Assembly: GCF_011300875.1 (NCBI RefSeq)
Contig: NZ_CP049862.1
Location: forward strand, 2,418,001-2,482,000
Source: Sanguibacter sp. HDW7
GTDB taxonomy: Bacteria > Actinomycetota > Actinomycetes > Actinomycetales > Cellulomonadaceae
Length of the DNA stretch: 64,000 nt
Direction: 5' to 3'
The notes below the pieces were generated by a model that saw nothing but the letters and a program-made list of their open reading frames with translations, searched no databases and was not told the DNA's origin. The first letter of the stretch is position 1; each line of letters opens with the position of its first letter. The position numbers were made by a program, and so were the translations under genes. Shown here one piece after another: positions 50,324 to 59,328 of the stretch.

Positions 50324-51498
50324 CGGGCGTCTCCGGGAGTGGTCGGGCCGAGGGCGATCGCGTCGACGGCGCGCGCCCAGCCGCCGACCTGTTCCTCGGC
50401 GGACAGGGCGTGGGCGGCTGCGTGCGACGCGGTCTTCCACGCGCGGACGTCGTCGCGCGTGAGCCGGTCGAGGACGTCTGCGAGGTCGCGCGACTCGTAG
50501 CCCGCGGTGACCTCGCCGAGGCCGTGCTCGCGCACGACCGCCGCCATCTCCGGGTTGGGCGAGAGCACGAGGCCGAGGCGCGCCTGGACGAAGTCGAAGA
50601 GCTTGTTCGGCAGCGCGTTGGCGTTGTTGCGGTTGACGGGCGGCAGCAGGTAGACGCCGACGTCGTACGCGTTGAGCGTCGTGAGCAGCTCGGCGTGCGC
50701 CACCGGCTCGTGGACGGTGACGTTGCCGGTCGCGGCCGCGCGCTCGCGCAGCGCGTCGACGTAGCCGGGGTCGTTGCGCGTGAGGAAGAGGTCGAGCGTC
50801 ACGGGTGTCGTCGTGAGCGTCGCGGCCTCGAGCAGCGTCTCGAGGAAGCGGTTGGCGAGCCCTGCGCCCGAGTGGACGAGCCGCAGCGGGCCGTCGTCGG
50901 GCACCGGACCAGGCTCGAGCAGCGCATACGGGGCGGCGTTCGCGACGACGACTGCATCGACGCCGAGCTCCGCGTACGCACGCGCGAGGCCCGCGCTCAC
51001 GGTCGTCGCCGACGCGGCACGGCGGACGTGACGGCGGACGAGCCACGTGAGGTAGGGCGCGATGCGCCGCTTCCACGCGGGGTTCTCCTCGTGGAGCCAC
51101 GGCGAGAACTCGTGGAGGTCCGCGTGCACCCCGAGGCGTGGCCGCAGCCGCAGCGCGAGCGGCACGGACTCGACGTCGTTCGCGAGGATCACGTCGAACG
51201 TGCCGCGCCCGAGCCCTGCGTCCGCGAGCGCGCGGGTCGCGCCGACGACGGCGGGCGTGCGCCGCTCGACGAGCGGGTAGGCGCGAAGCGTGATGAGGCG
51301 GCCGTTCAGCGCGAGGCTCGCGTGCTCGGCGGGGATCTCGACGTGCCGGACGCCGTCGAGCCCGTCGCCCGTGGGCGCGGGCCCGAAGCCGCACGTCGTC
51401 ACGTCGTAGCGGCCGGCGAAGAGCCGCACCTGCTTGAGGACGCGGGCGTCGGCGGCGATCGGCGAGAACGAGAGGATGAGGAGCGAGGGGCGGGGCAC
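50320..51498 (-). CDS. Glycosyltransferase, tandem paralogue 2
   Basis: A 392-residue GT-B protein with the same landmarks as its neighbour: LLILSFSPIAADARVLKQVRLF, HSGAGLANRFLETLLEAA, VNRNNANALPNKLFDFVQ and the C-terminal SHAAAHALSAEEQ. Divergence in the acceptor-binding half suggests different acceptors. The start GTG follows AAGACT by 6 nt, a poor -10, so either read-through from the operon or a weak internal promoter is possible. 36 nt separate it from the preceding gene. Confidence 0.85.
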   Translation of the reverse strand: MPRPSLLILSFSPIAADARVLKQVRLFAGRYDVTTCGFGPAPTGDGLDGVRHVEIPAEHASLALNGRLITLRAYPLVERRTPAVVGATRALADAGLGRGTFDVILANDVESVPLALRLRPRLGVHADLHEFSPWLHEENPAWKRRIAPYLTWLVRRHVRRAASATTVSAGLARAYAELGVDAVVVANAAPYALLEPGPVPDDGPLRLVHSGAGLANRFLETLLEAATLTTTPVTLDLFLTRNDPGYVDALRERAAATGNVTVHEPVAHAELLTTLNAYDVGVYLLPPVNRNNANALPNKLFDFVQARLGLVLSPNPEMAAVVREHGLGEVTAGYESRDLADVLDRLTRDDVRAWKTASHAAAHALSAEEQVGGWARAVDAIALGPTTPGDAR

Positions 51499-51534
51499 GG
51501 ACCTAGTCTTCCAGCCGGGCCGGGGCGGCAGTGT

Positions 51535-52767
51535 TCACGAGGACGTTCCCGGGACGGCCGTGACGCCGCAGAACCCCGCGAGCGCCTCGGCGCTCGCCCG
51601 CCCGTCGTGGAGCGAGCGCACGAACGCGGGACCGTCGGCCCACGCGCGCTCGGCGACGGCCGCGCGCTCGTCGAGCACGCGCATGAGCACGTCCTCGAGC
51701 GTGTCGGGGGTCGCCTCGAGGACGGGCAGATCGCGGCCGGCGCGATCGGCGACCGCCGTGCGGACCTGGTCGGTCACGTGCGCGACGACGACGCGTCCGG
51801 CGGCCAGCGCCTCGCACGTCGCGACGCCGTAGGAACCGAGCGCGAACTGGTCGAGCACGATGTCCGCGTCCCGGTAGACGTCGCGCATGCGCGCGGCGGG
51901 CACTCCCGTGACGCGCCGGTACTCGACGAGGCCGCGCGCTGCGAGCCGTTCGAGCACGGGCTCGATCGCGGCGGTTCCCTTGACGGGCCCGTTCGTCGGG
52001 GCGTGGACGACGACGGGCACGCGGCGGGCGAGCGGCGGGACGTCGGTCGCCCAGCGGTCCGGGTCGACGACGAGCGGCAGCCATGTCGCGGCGGGGCGGT
52101 CGCGCAGGAGGTCGGGGGTCGAGACGAACGTCGGGACGCCGTCCGCCTCGAGCGCGTCGAGGTGGCGGTTGTGCTCGGGCGCAGAGATCGCGAGGAGCCG
52201 CCCCGTCTCCCACTCCGTGTCGCGGAACGGCGACCACGGTGTGGCCTCGAGGTGGCGGGCGGGGTCGCGCACGTCGCTGCCGTGGGCGACGCTCCCGACG
52301 ACGAGGCCCGATGCGCGCAGGTCCGCGATCTCGCGCCACACGCCGTTGGGCTCGCGGACGCTCCCGCGCAGCGTCCCGAACAGGGGCCGGCAGGCCTCGA
52401 CGAGGACGTGGCTGAAGCGGCCGACGTAGCGCCGCTGGGACGTCTGCCAGCGGTGCGAGCCCGTGTAGACGGCCTGGGGCACGCGGACGTCGGTCGGGAA
52501 GCCGAAGCCCCCGGGGGCCTCGGCGGTCATGGCGACGGCGCCGACGCCCGGCAGGAGCTCGGCGGCACGCGCCCAGGCCGTGCCCTGCCCCGCGTAGTTC
52601 GCGGGGCCGACGTAGAGACGCACGGGGGCGCCCGGCACGGGCGGGTTCACGGGGACGTCGCCGGGCGCCCACGGGCGCATCGAGGGCGCGACGGCGCGGA
52701 CGATGACGTCGGGGGCGCGGCGCACGACGGCGCCCGCGGCGCGCGAGAGCGCGGGAGGAAGGCTCAC
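51535..52767 (-). CDS. Glycosyltransferase (GT-B fold)
   Basis: A 410-residue glycosyltransferase-like protein. The N-terminal domain has VRLYVGPANYAGQGTAWARAAE. The C-terminal one has VVVHAPTNGPVKGTAAIEPVLERL and IVLDQFALGSYGVATCEALAAGR, where the Glu of the GT4-type EX7E region is approximated. GTG start overlaps the preceding stop (GTGA), with another GTG one codon before. Donor and acceptor are unknown. Confidence 0.82.
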   Translation of the reverse strand: MSLPPALSRAAGAVVRRAPDVIVRAVAPSMRPWAPGDVPVNPPVPGAPVRLYVGPANYAGQGTAWARAAELLPGVGAVAMTAEAPGGFGFPTDVRVPQAVYTGSHRWQTSQRRYVGRFSHVLVEACRPLFGTLRGSVREPNGVWREIADLRASGLVVGSVAHGSDVRDPARHLEATPWSPFRDTEWETGRLLAISAPEHNRHLDALEADGVPTFVSTPDLLRDRPAATWLPLVVDPDRWATDVPPLARRVPVVVHAPTNGPVKGTAAIEPVLERLAARGLVEYRRVTGVPAARMRDVYRDADIVLDQFALGSYGVATCEALAAGRVVVAHVTDQVRTAVADRAGRDLPVLEATPDTLEDVLMRVLDERAAVAERAWADGPAFVRSLHDGRASAEALAGFCGVTAVPGTSS

Positions 52768-53954
52768 CACGGCAGGCGGTACCTCACGTAGCGGGTCACG
52801 GTCGACTCGGGGTCGAGCACGTCGGGCAGGTCGCGGGGCACGAGCGTCGCGAGGCGGCCCGCGCGGGCGCGGGCGACCGATGCGGCGGCGAGCCGGCCGG
52901 CCGTCACGGGTTCCCCGTCGTCGACACCGAGAGGCAGGCGACCGTCGTCAGCGGGCCTTGCGACCCACGCGGGGCCGGCGACGACGCGCAGCGCGGCGAG
53001 GTCGGCGCGGGCGAGCGCGTGGAGGGCTGTCGGAGCGGCCTCGAGCCACGCACGGGCCTCGGCGCGCAGGACTGCGGGCCCGTCGTCGTCCCAGTCGCCC
53101 GCCGACGGCCGGCGGCCGAGCGCACCGAGCACGTGGACGCGCAGCACCTTGATCGCAAGGGCGCGGCGCTGCGACGGCGCAAGCTCGTCGAGGAGGCCCG
53201 TGCCGCGCAGGCGCGTGACGGCCCGGAGCTCGTCGGCGACGGGGCGGACGACGCCCGTCACGCGGTCGGCGGCGTCCGCGCCGACGACGTAGGCGGGGGC
53301 CGACGGCAGCATGTCGATGCGCGCGTCGGAGCACCACAGGCGCACTGAGAGCTCGAGGTCCTCCCCCGTCGCGAGGCCCTCGGTGAACGTCAGGCCGAGC
53401 CGTCGCAGCGTCGAGCGCCGCAGCAGCCCGAGCGGCGCCGAGCGGTACAGGAGGCGGTCCGCAACCGCGTCGAGCGGCGTCGTCGCGCGCGGGCCGGGGC
53501 GGCCCGTCCCCCTCCGCACGAGCGGGTTGCGCAGGACTGTGCCCCCCTGGCGCAGGGGGGCGAGGACGACGTCGGAGCCGCGCTCGCGCGCGACGTCGAG
53601 CCACGCGCGCACCGCGCCGGGCTCGAGCGTGTCGTCCGAGCCCATGACGGCGACGAGCTCGGCGCGCGCGTGCGCGAGGCCGTGGTTGAAGGGGCCCGCG
53701 GGGCTGCGCACGTGGTCGTTGTAGCCGAGGACGCGCACGTGGGCGCGCTCGTCGGGCGTGAGCGCGAGCGCGTCGGTGACCGTCGCGACGCCGAGGTCGT
53801 GCGCGACGACGGTGACCCGGACGAGGCCTTCGGAGCCGTCGAGCACGCTGCGCACGGCACGCGCGACGGGTCGTCGGGCGTCGTGGACGGCGATGACGAG
53901 GTCGACCGCGGGGGCCGAGGCGGTGTTCGGGGCGGACGCGTGCACGTCACCCAT
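52764..53954 (-). CDS. Family-2 glycosyltransferase
   Basis: A 396-residue GT-A protein. The catalytic half (residues about 15-240) has VDLVIAVHDARRPVARAVRSVLDG, the DxD-like VMGSDDTLEPGAV and the acceptor motif EGLATGEDLELSVRLW. The C-terminal half is helical and variable. The ATG lies inside the 3' end of the ABC gene, with an 8-nt overlap. An alternative GTG three codons later follows CAGGAT by 7 nt. Sugar unknown. Confidence 0.85.
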   Translation of the reverse strand: MGDVHASAPNTASAPAVDLVIAVHDARRPVARAVRSVLDGSEGLVRVTVVAHDLGVATVTDALALTPDERAHVRVLGYNDHVRSPAGPFNHGLAHARAELVAVMGSDDTLEPGAVRAWLDVARERGSDVVLAPLRQGGTVLRNPLVRRGTGRPGPRATTPLDAVADRLLYRSAPLGLLRRSTLRRLGLTFTEGLATGEDLELSVRLWCSDARIDMLPSAPAYVVGADAADRVTGVVRPVADELRAVTRLRGTGLLDELAPSQRRALAIKVLRVHVLGALGRRPSAGDWDDDGPAVLRAEARAWLEAAPTALHALARADLAALRVVAGPAWVARPADDGRLPLGVDDGEPVTAGRLAAASVARARAGRLATLVPRDLPDVLDPESTVTRYVRYRLPW

Positions 53955-55848
53955 CCTGCCGGACGCCCCCACCGTCGTCGCCGTCTGCGACGGATTGACG
54001 CGTTCCACCCGTCGAACGGTCGGAAGCCGTCAATCCGTCGGGGAGGAGTGCGTCGGAAGAGGGCGTCGCATCGGGGAGGGGTGCGAGGCCCGCGAGCGCC
54101 GCCTGCTCCTGGAAGTCGGGGACGGCCGCGACGAGCTCCTCGAAGGTCCCGCGCGCCGCGATCGTGCCGCCCGCCATGAAGCACACCTGGTCGGAGTGCC
54201 GGATCGTCGAGAGCCGGTGCGCGACGGAGATGAGCGTGACGCGCCCCCGCAGGCCCGCGATCGCGGCCGCGACGGACGCCTCGGTCTGCGTGTCGAGCGC
54301 GCTCGTCGCCTCGTCGAGCACGAGCACGAGCGGGTCGGAGTACAGGGCTCGCGCGATGCCGAGGCGCTGCCGCTGCCCGCCCGAGAGGGCCATGCCGCGG
54401 TCACCGATGCGGGCGTCGAGCCCGCCCTCGCGCGCCTCGACGACGTCGAGCATCTGCGCGCTCGCGAGGCACTCGCGGACCTTGTCGCGATCGATGTCGT
54501 CGGTCCACGTGAGCGCGACGTTCTGCGCGACGCTGCCGTCGAACAGCGCGACGTCCTGGGGCACGTAGCCGACGCGCGCGCGCCATGCGGCGAGGACGTC
54601 GGCGAGGTCCTGGTCGTCGACGCGCATCGTGCCGCTCTGCGGCACGAGCAGGCCGAGGAGGACGTCGACGAGGGTCGACTTGCCGGCGCCCGAGGACCCG
54701 ACGAGCGCGAGCGAGGAGCCGAGCGGCAGGTCGAGGTCGACGTCGTGGATCGCCTCGGTGTGCGAGCCGGGGTACGTGAAGCCCACGCCCCGGAGCGTGA
54801 GGCGCGTGGGCTCGCCCGCGAGCGGCTCGCGCCCGCCCGTCTCGGCGGCGCGGAGATAGCCCTCGGCGGCCTCGATGTCGCCGATGACGGCGGTGACGTT
54901 GGGGATGTTCGCGGCGGTCGTCGCGACGACGGCCTGGAAGCCCGTGATCGCGGGCACCATGCGGAAGCCGGCGACGCCGAACATCGCGAGCGCCCCGAAC
55001 GCGGCACCGGGCCCGTCCATGACGTAGGAGGCGCCGCCGACGAGCAGGAACCCGCCGACGATCGCGGTCTCGACGACGTAGCGCGGCACGGCCGCGAGGA
55101 ACGAGAGGTTGGCGCGCGCACGCACGGTGTGGCCGCGGTTGGCGCGGACGACGTCGGCGACCTCGCCGGCCTTGTCGCGCAGCGTGATCTCCTTGAGCGC
55201 CCCGACCATCTCCGTCATGAGCCGCGCGACGCGGAAGGAGTAGTCGCGGTTGACGCGCCCGGCCTGCACGGAGCGGCGCGAGACGACCCGGTAGAGCAGG
55301 AGCCCGACGAGCCCGAGGTAGACGAGCGTGATCGCGGCCGTCACCGGCTCGGTGACGACGAGGACGAGCAGCACGGCCGTGAAGGTCGCGGCGAGCGCGG
55401 GCAGGCCGGCGACGGGCAGGAGGAAGCCTGCGGTCGCGTTGGCGATGCCGACGTCGGCGAGCCGCACGAGCTGCGACGTCGAGCGTGAGAGCCGGTCGGT
55501 CCAGGGGGCGCGGATGTACGCGTCGAAGAGGCGGTCGCCGATCTCGAGCTCGTAGGCCGCGAAGCGTCGTGTGACTACCCACTGGAGGGTCACGGACAGC
55601 ACTCCCTTGAGGAGGATGAGCCCGGAGACGATCCCGATGACAGCGATGTTCCCGAGCTCGCCGAGCAGCGGCAGGGACGCGTCGCCGCCCGAGAGCATGG
55701 GCGCGAGCGTGACGGCGAGGAGCGCGAGCGCGGCGACGTCGAGCAGCGAGAGGCACGCGTTGGCGACCATGTAGAGGCGCAGGAACCGCTGCGCGCTGCC
55801 GGGCAGGAGCGGCAGGAGCCGCTGCCAGGTGCGCCAGATGAGCTTCAC
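53947..55848 (-). CDS. ABC transporter, fused membrane and ATPase domains (PglK-like flippase)
   Basis: A 633-residue type IV ABC exporter half with six helices (residues 1-330), then an NBD: Walker A VGSSGAGKST, Q-loop VGYVPQDVALF, signature LSGGQRQRLGIARALY, Walker B LVLDEATSALD and H-loop SVAHRLST. Position among glycosyltransferases suggests flipping of lipid-linked sugar, like PglK, working as a homodimer. The GTG overlaps the GT4 stop. The last ~25 codons are encoded by a 53-nt palindrome. Confidence 0.88.
   Translation of the reverse strand: MKLIWRTWQRLLPLLPGSAQRFLRLYMVANACLSLLDVAALALLAVTLAPMLSGGDASLPLLGELGNIAVIGIVSGLILLKGVLSVTLQWVVTRRFAAYELEIGDRLFDAYIRAPWTDRLSRSTSQLVRLADVGIANATAGFLLPVAGLPALAATFTAVLLVLVVTEPVTAAITLVYLGLVGLLLYRVVSRRSVQAGRVNRDYSFRVARLMTEMVGALKEITLRDKAGEVADVVRANRGHTVRARANLSFLAAVPRYVVETAIVGGFLLVGGASYVMDGPGAAFGALAMFGVAGFRMVPAITGFQAVVATTAANIPNVTAVIGDIEAAEGYLRAAETGGREPLAGEPTRLTLRGVGFTYPGSHTEAIHDVDLDLPLGSSLALVGSSGAGKSTLVDVLLGLLVPQSGTMRVDDQDLADVLAAWRARVGYVPQDVALFDGSVAQNVALTWTDDIDRDKVRECLASAQMLDVVEAREGGLDARIGDRGMALSGGQRQRLGIARALYSDPLVLVLDEATSALDTQTEASVAAAIAGLRGRVTLISVAHRLSTIRHSDQVCFMAGGTIAARGTFEELVAAVPDFQEQAALAGLAPLPDATPSSDALLPDGLTASDRSTGGTRQSVADGDDGGGVRQDG
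53988..54040. repeat. 53-nt palindrome, family B copy 2 (inside the ABC gene)
   Basis: Outer arms CGACGGATTGACG/CGTCAATCCGTCG, then TTCC/GGAA and CCGT/ACGG stems separated by symmetric mismatches, with a CGA loop. It aligns base for base with the copy at 40,404. Confidence 0.88.
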
Positions 55849-57221
55849 GAACGTCCGTCCTCGGTGGTCGCGCCGGCTGCGCGTCGGTCGCGCCATCGTC
55901 GCACGTGGGCGGCGACGCTCGCACCGACGTGCGCGACGCTCGCATGCTCGCGCGCCCAGGCGGCGAGGCGCTCGGCGCGTCCGGCGTCGGCCCCGGTCTC
56001 GAGGACGCGGACCATCGCGGCCGCGACCTCCTCGACGTCGTACGCGACGGCCTCGCCGAGGCCGTGCTCGCGCACGATCGGCACGGCGGGGCCGGGCCCG
56101 GCGAAGACGACGGGCGTGCCGCACGCGGCGGCCGCGAAGGTCTTCGTCGGCAGCGCGAGGTCGTAGCCGACGCCGGGGCGCACGGAGACGAGCGCCGCCG
56201 CGGCGTTCCCGATCCAGGCGGCGGCCTCGGGCGCGGGGACGACGGGGTGCAGGTGGACGGCACCGGGGGCGACCTCGGCGGCGAGCGCCCGCAGCGTCTC
56301 GAAGTCGGAGCCCTGGCCGAGGACGACGAGCTCGACGCCCGGCACGGTCTCGCGGACGCGCGCGAGGGCGCGCACGAAGATGTCGGCACCCTGCCAAGCG
56401 GACGTCGTGCCCGCGTAGACGAGGTAGCGGCCGGGGGCGCCCTGCGGGCGCGGCAGCCCGGGCCGGAAGATGTCCGTGTCGACGCCGTTGCGCACGACGA
56501 CGACCTCGGGCCGGCGCCGCGCACGGCCCCCGGACGAGGTGCCGACGAGGGCCTCGACGCGCTCGGCGACGTCGGGCGACACCGCGACGACGCCGCGCGC
56601 ACCGCGCATGGCCCAGCCCTCGACGGCCGCGAGCACGCGCGTGACGAGCCCGGGCACGGACCCGTCGCCCGCCGTCGCGTCGGACCACACGTCGGCCGCG
56701 TAGTAGACGTAGGGCACGCGCCGCACGGCGCAGGCGAGGCGGACGACGGCGCCCGTCGTGGGCGGTGGTTCGGCGACGACGACGTCGGGCCGCGGCACGG
56801 CGAGCAGCCGCACGAGCAGCGGGACGTCGAACGACAGGTACGGGAGGTAGCCGCGCACGTAGCCGGTGCGGTCGCGCAGGACGGGGGTGCGCTCGACGCG
56901 CACGTGCGCGCCGCGCAGGTCCTCGTCGGCGTCACGCGTGAGGAGACGCTGGGCGCGCCGCGCCCACGTCGTCAGCACCGTGACGGCGTGCAGCTCGCCG
57001 GGGGCCGCAGGGTCCGCCGCGCCGAGCGCCCGCGCGAGCGCCTCGAGCCGGAAGGACGCGGCCGCGGGCTCGGGCGCGAAGATGCGCGTCGCGAGGACGA
57101 CGTGCCGTCGGACCTCGCGGCCGGGGGCGGCGACGGGCGCCGCACCCGAGGGTGCGGCGCCCGTGCCGTCGTCGTGCGTGCCGTCGTCGTGCGCGGCGTC
57201 GTCGTGCGCGGGGGTCGTCAC
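55845..57221 (-). CDS. Family-4 glycosyltransferase
   Basis: A 458-residue GT-B transferase. N-terminal domain: VVLATRIFAPEPAAASFRLEALARAL. C-terminal: YLVYAGTTSAWQGADIFVRALARV, then VRPGVGYDLALPTKTFAAAACGTPVV with GT4-like EX7E drift. WSDA and VRNGVDTDIFRPG are typical of WbuB-like enzymes that add N-acetyl-fucosamine or similar sugars. Before the fold, 20 residues repeat AHDDG-type units. The GTG overlaps the Gfo/Idh stop (GTGA). Confidence 0.85.
   Translation of the reverse strand: MTTPAHDDAAHDDGTHDDGTGAAPSGAAPVAAPGREVRRHVVLATRIFAPEPAAASFRLEALARALGAADPAAPGELHAVTVLTTWARRAQRLLTRDADEDLRGAHVRVERTPVLRDRTGYVRGYLPYLSFDVPLLVRLLAVPRPDVVVAEPPPTTGAVVRLACAVRRVPYVYYAADVWSDATAGDGSVPGLVTRVLAAVEGWAMRGARGVVAVSPDVAERVEALVGTSSGGRARRRPEVVVVRNGVDTDIFRPGLPRPQGAPGRYLVYAGTTSAWQGADIFVRALARVRETVPGVELVVLGQGSDFETLRALAAEVAPGAVHLHPVVPAPEAAAWIGNAAAALVSVRPGVGYDLALPTKTFAAAACGTPVVFAGPGPAVPIVREHGLGEAVAYDVEEVAAAMVRVLETGADAGRAERLAAWAREHASVAHVGASVAAHVRRWRDRRAAGATTEDGRS
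57166..57210. repeat. 15-bp tandem repeat at the start of the GT4 gene
   Basis: Three 15-bp units (CGTCGTCGTGCG core) encode repeated AHDDG/THDDG. Confidence 0.8.
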
Positions 57222-58204
57222 AGGCGGACGGTCTCCTGCGTCTGCGCCGAGCGCTTCGCGGCCTCGGCGACCCGCAGCGTCGCGAGGCCCTCGGCCATCG
57301 TCACGGTGCGGTTCTCGCCACCGAGCACGGCGTCGCGGAACGCCTCGAGCTCGGTGCGCAGCGGCTCGCGCTTGGCGATCGCGTAGCGCGTGACATCGCC
57401 CTCGGCGACGCCGCGGAACGCCGCGACGGCGTCCCACTCGGTCTGCACGCGACCGTTCTCGTAGAACGTGACGTCGGCCGTCGCGGTGTCGGCGATGAGC
57501 GTGCCGCGCTCGCCGGCGACGATCGTCAGGCGCTCCTTCATGGGCGAGAGCCAGTTGATCGTGTGATTGACGTTGACGCCGTTGGCGAGGCGCCCGGTGA
57601 TGAGCACCATGTCCTCGTGCTCACGCCCCGAGCGGAACGAGGTCTGCGCCGAGACCGTCGTGTACGTCGACTGCGCGGCCCACGCCGTGAGGTCGATGTC
57701 GTGGGAGGCGAGGTCGAGGATGACGCCGACGTCCGCGATGCGCGCCGGGAACGGACCCTGGCGGCGCGTCGAGATCTGGTAGACCTCGCCGAGCTGGCCC
57801 TCGGCGATGCGGCGGCGCACCTCCTGGATCGCGGGGTTGTACCGCTCGATGTGCCCGACGGCGCCGACGAGCCCCGCGTCCTCGAACGCACGCGCCATGC
57901 GCTCACCCGCGGTGACGTCGGCCGCGACGGGCTTCTCGACGAGCGTGTGGACGCCCGCGGCGGCGAGCGTCAGCGCGGTCTCCTCGTGGAAGCGTGTGGG
58001 CACGGCGACGACAGCGAGGTCGATGCCGGCGGCCGCGAGCGCGGCCGCGTCGGGCAGCACCTCGAGGTCGCCCGCGACGCGGAACGGGTCGCCGCCCGGG
58101 TCGGCGACGGCGACGAGGTCGACGCCGTCCATCTCACGGAAGACCCGGACGTGGTGGCGCCCCATGGCGCCGATGCCGATGACGCCGGCACGGAGGTTCG
58201 CCAT
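57218..58204 (-). CDS. Gfo/Idh/MocA dehydrogenase, WbpB/WlbA-like
   Basis: A 328-residue NAD-dependent dehydrogenase. Rossmann motif GVIGIGAMGRHHVRVF, lysine in TLVEKPVAADVTAGE, and catalytic region ILDLASHDIDLTAWAA. The pairing with a DegT aminotransferase and a WbpD-like acetyltransferase matches the WbpB/WbpE/WbpD trio that makes 3-amino sugars from UDP-GlcNAcA. The ATG overlaps the aminotransferase stop by one base (TGATG). The first enzyme (WbpA) is not in the window. Confidence 0.86.
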   Translation of the reverse strand: MANLRAGVIGIGAMGRHHVRVFREMDGVDLVAVADPGGDPFRVAGDLEVLPDAAALAAAGIDLAVVAVPTRFHEETALTLAAAGVHTLVEKPVAADVTAGERMARAFEDAGLVGAVGHIERYNPAIQEVRRRIAEGQLGEVYQISTRRQGPFPARIADVGVILDLASHDIDLTAWAAQSTYTTVSAQTSFRSGREHEDMVLITGRLANGVNVNHTINWLSPMKERLTIVAGERGTLIADTATADVTFYENGRVQTEWDAVAAFRGVAEGDVTRYAIAKREPLRTELEAFRDAVLGGENRTVTMAEGLATLRVAEAAKRSAQTQETVRL

Positions 58205-59328
58205 CACGCACCCGCCGTCATGACGGCCGCGACGCCCGCGACGATCCGCTCGAGGTGCTCGGCCGTGAGCGAGGGGTGCACCGGCAGCGAGATGACCTCG
58301 CGCGCGGCCCGCTCGGTCTCGGGCAGCTCGAGGCCGGGCGCGAAGTGCGCGAGCGAGGGCAGGCGGTGGTTGGGGATCGGGTAGTAGACGCCCGAGCCGA
58401 CCTGGTGCTCGGCGCGCAGCGCGGCGACGACGGCGTCGCGCTCGGCGCCCGTCGACCCGTCGATGCGGATCGTGTACTGGTGGTAGACGTGCACGGCGCC
58501 CTCGCGGACGGGCGGCACGACGACGCCCGCGACACTGGCGAGACCGGCGTCGAGGAACGCGGCGTTCGCCTGGCGCTGGGCGGTCCACGCGTCGACCTTG
58601 CCGAGCTGGACGCGGCCGATCGCGGCGTGGATGTCGGTCATGCGGTTGTTGAAGCCGATGACCTCGTTGGCGTACTGCGTCTCCATGCCCTGGTTGCGCA
58701 GCAGGCGGACGTTGCGCGCGACCGTCGGGTCGGCGCACGAGACCATGCCACCCTCGCCCGAGGTCATGTTCTTCGTCGGGTAGAGGCTGAACATCGCGAA
58801 CGAGCCGAACGTGCCGACCTTCGCGCCGCCGAGGCTCGCGCCGTGGGCCTGCGCGGCGTCCTCGAACAGCTGGACGCCGCGCTCGGCGGCGAGCGCCTGG
58901 AAGGCGGGTGCGTCGAAGGGGTGGCCGTAGAGGTGGACGGGCATGATGCCCGCGGTGCGCTCGGTCATCGCGGCCGCGGCGGCGGCCGGGTCCATCGCGA
59001 AGGTCTCGGGCTCGATGTCGACGAACACGGGCGTCGCGCCCGTGAGCGCGACGGAGTTGCCGGTCGCGGCGAACGTGAACGACGGCACGAGGACCTCGTC
59101 GCCCGGGCCGATGCCTGCGGCGAGCAGGCCGAGGTGGAGGCCCGCGGTGCCCGAGGACACGGCGACGCACTCGCGCCCCGCGACCATGTGCGCGCCGAAC
59201 TCCTTCTCGAACGCGACGACCTCGGGGCCCTGCGCGACCATGCCCGATCGCATGACGCGATCGACCGCGGCCCGCTCGTCGTCGCCGATGATCGGCTTCG
59301 CCGGGGGGATGAACTCCAGCTCGCTCAT
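58204..59328 (-). CDS. DegT/DnrJ/EryC1 sugar aminotransferase, WbpE-like
   Basis: A 374-residue PLP enzyme of the sugar aminotransferase family. Substrate and PLP landmarks are VAVSSGTAGLHLGLLAAGIG, VLVPSFTFAATGNSV, LFEDAAQAHGA, SLYPTKNMTSGEGG with the Schiff-base lysine, and YHQYTIRID. The ATG overlaps the acetyltransferase stop (ATGA). In the neighbourhood it would transaminate the 3-keto sugar made by the WbpB-like enzyme. Other keto-sugars cannot be ruled out. Confidence 0.9.
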   Translation of the reverse strand: MSELEFIPPAKPIIGDDERAAVDRVMRSGMVAQGPEVVAFEKEFGAHMVAGRECVAVSSGTAGLHLGLLAAGIGPGDEVLVPSFTFAATGNSVALTGATPVFVDIEPETFAMDPAAAAAAMTERTAGIMPVHLYGHPFDAPAFQALAAERGVQLFEDAAQAHGASLGGAKVGTFGSFAMFSLYPTKNMTSGEGGMVSCADPTVARNVRLLRNQGMETQYANEVIGFNNRMTDIHAAIGRVQLGKVDAWTAQRQANAAFLDAGLASVAGVVVPPVREGAVHVYHQYTIRIDGSTGAERDAVVAALRAEHQVGSGVYYPIPNHRLPSLAHFAPGLELPETERAAREVISLPVHPSLTAEHLERIVAGVAAVMTAGA

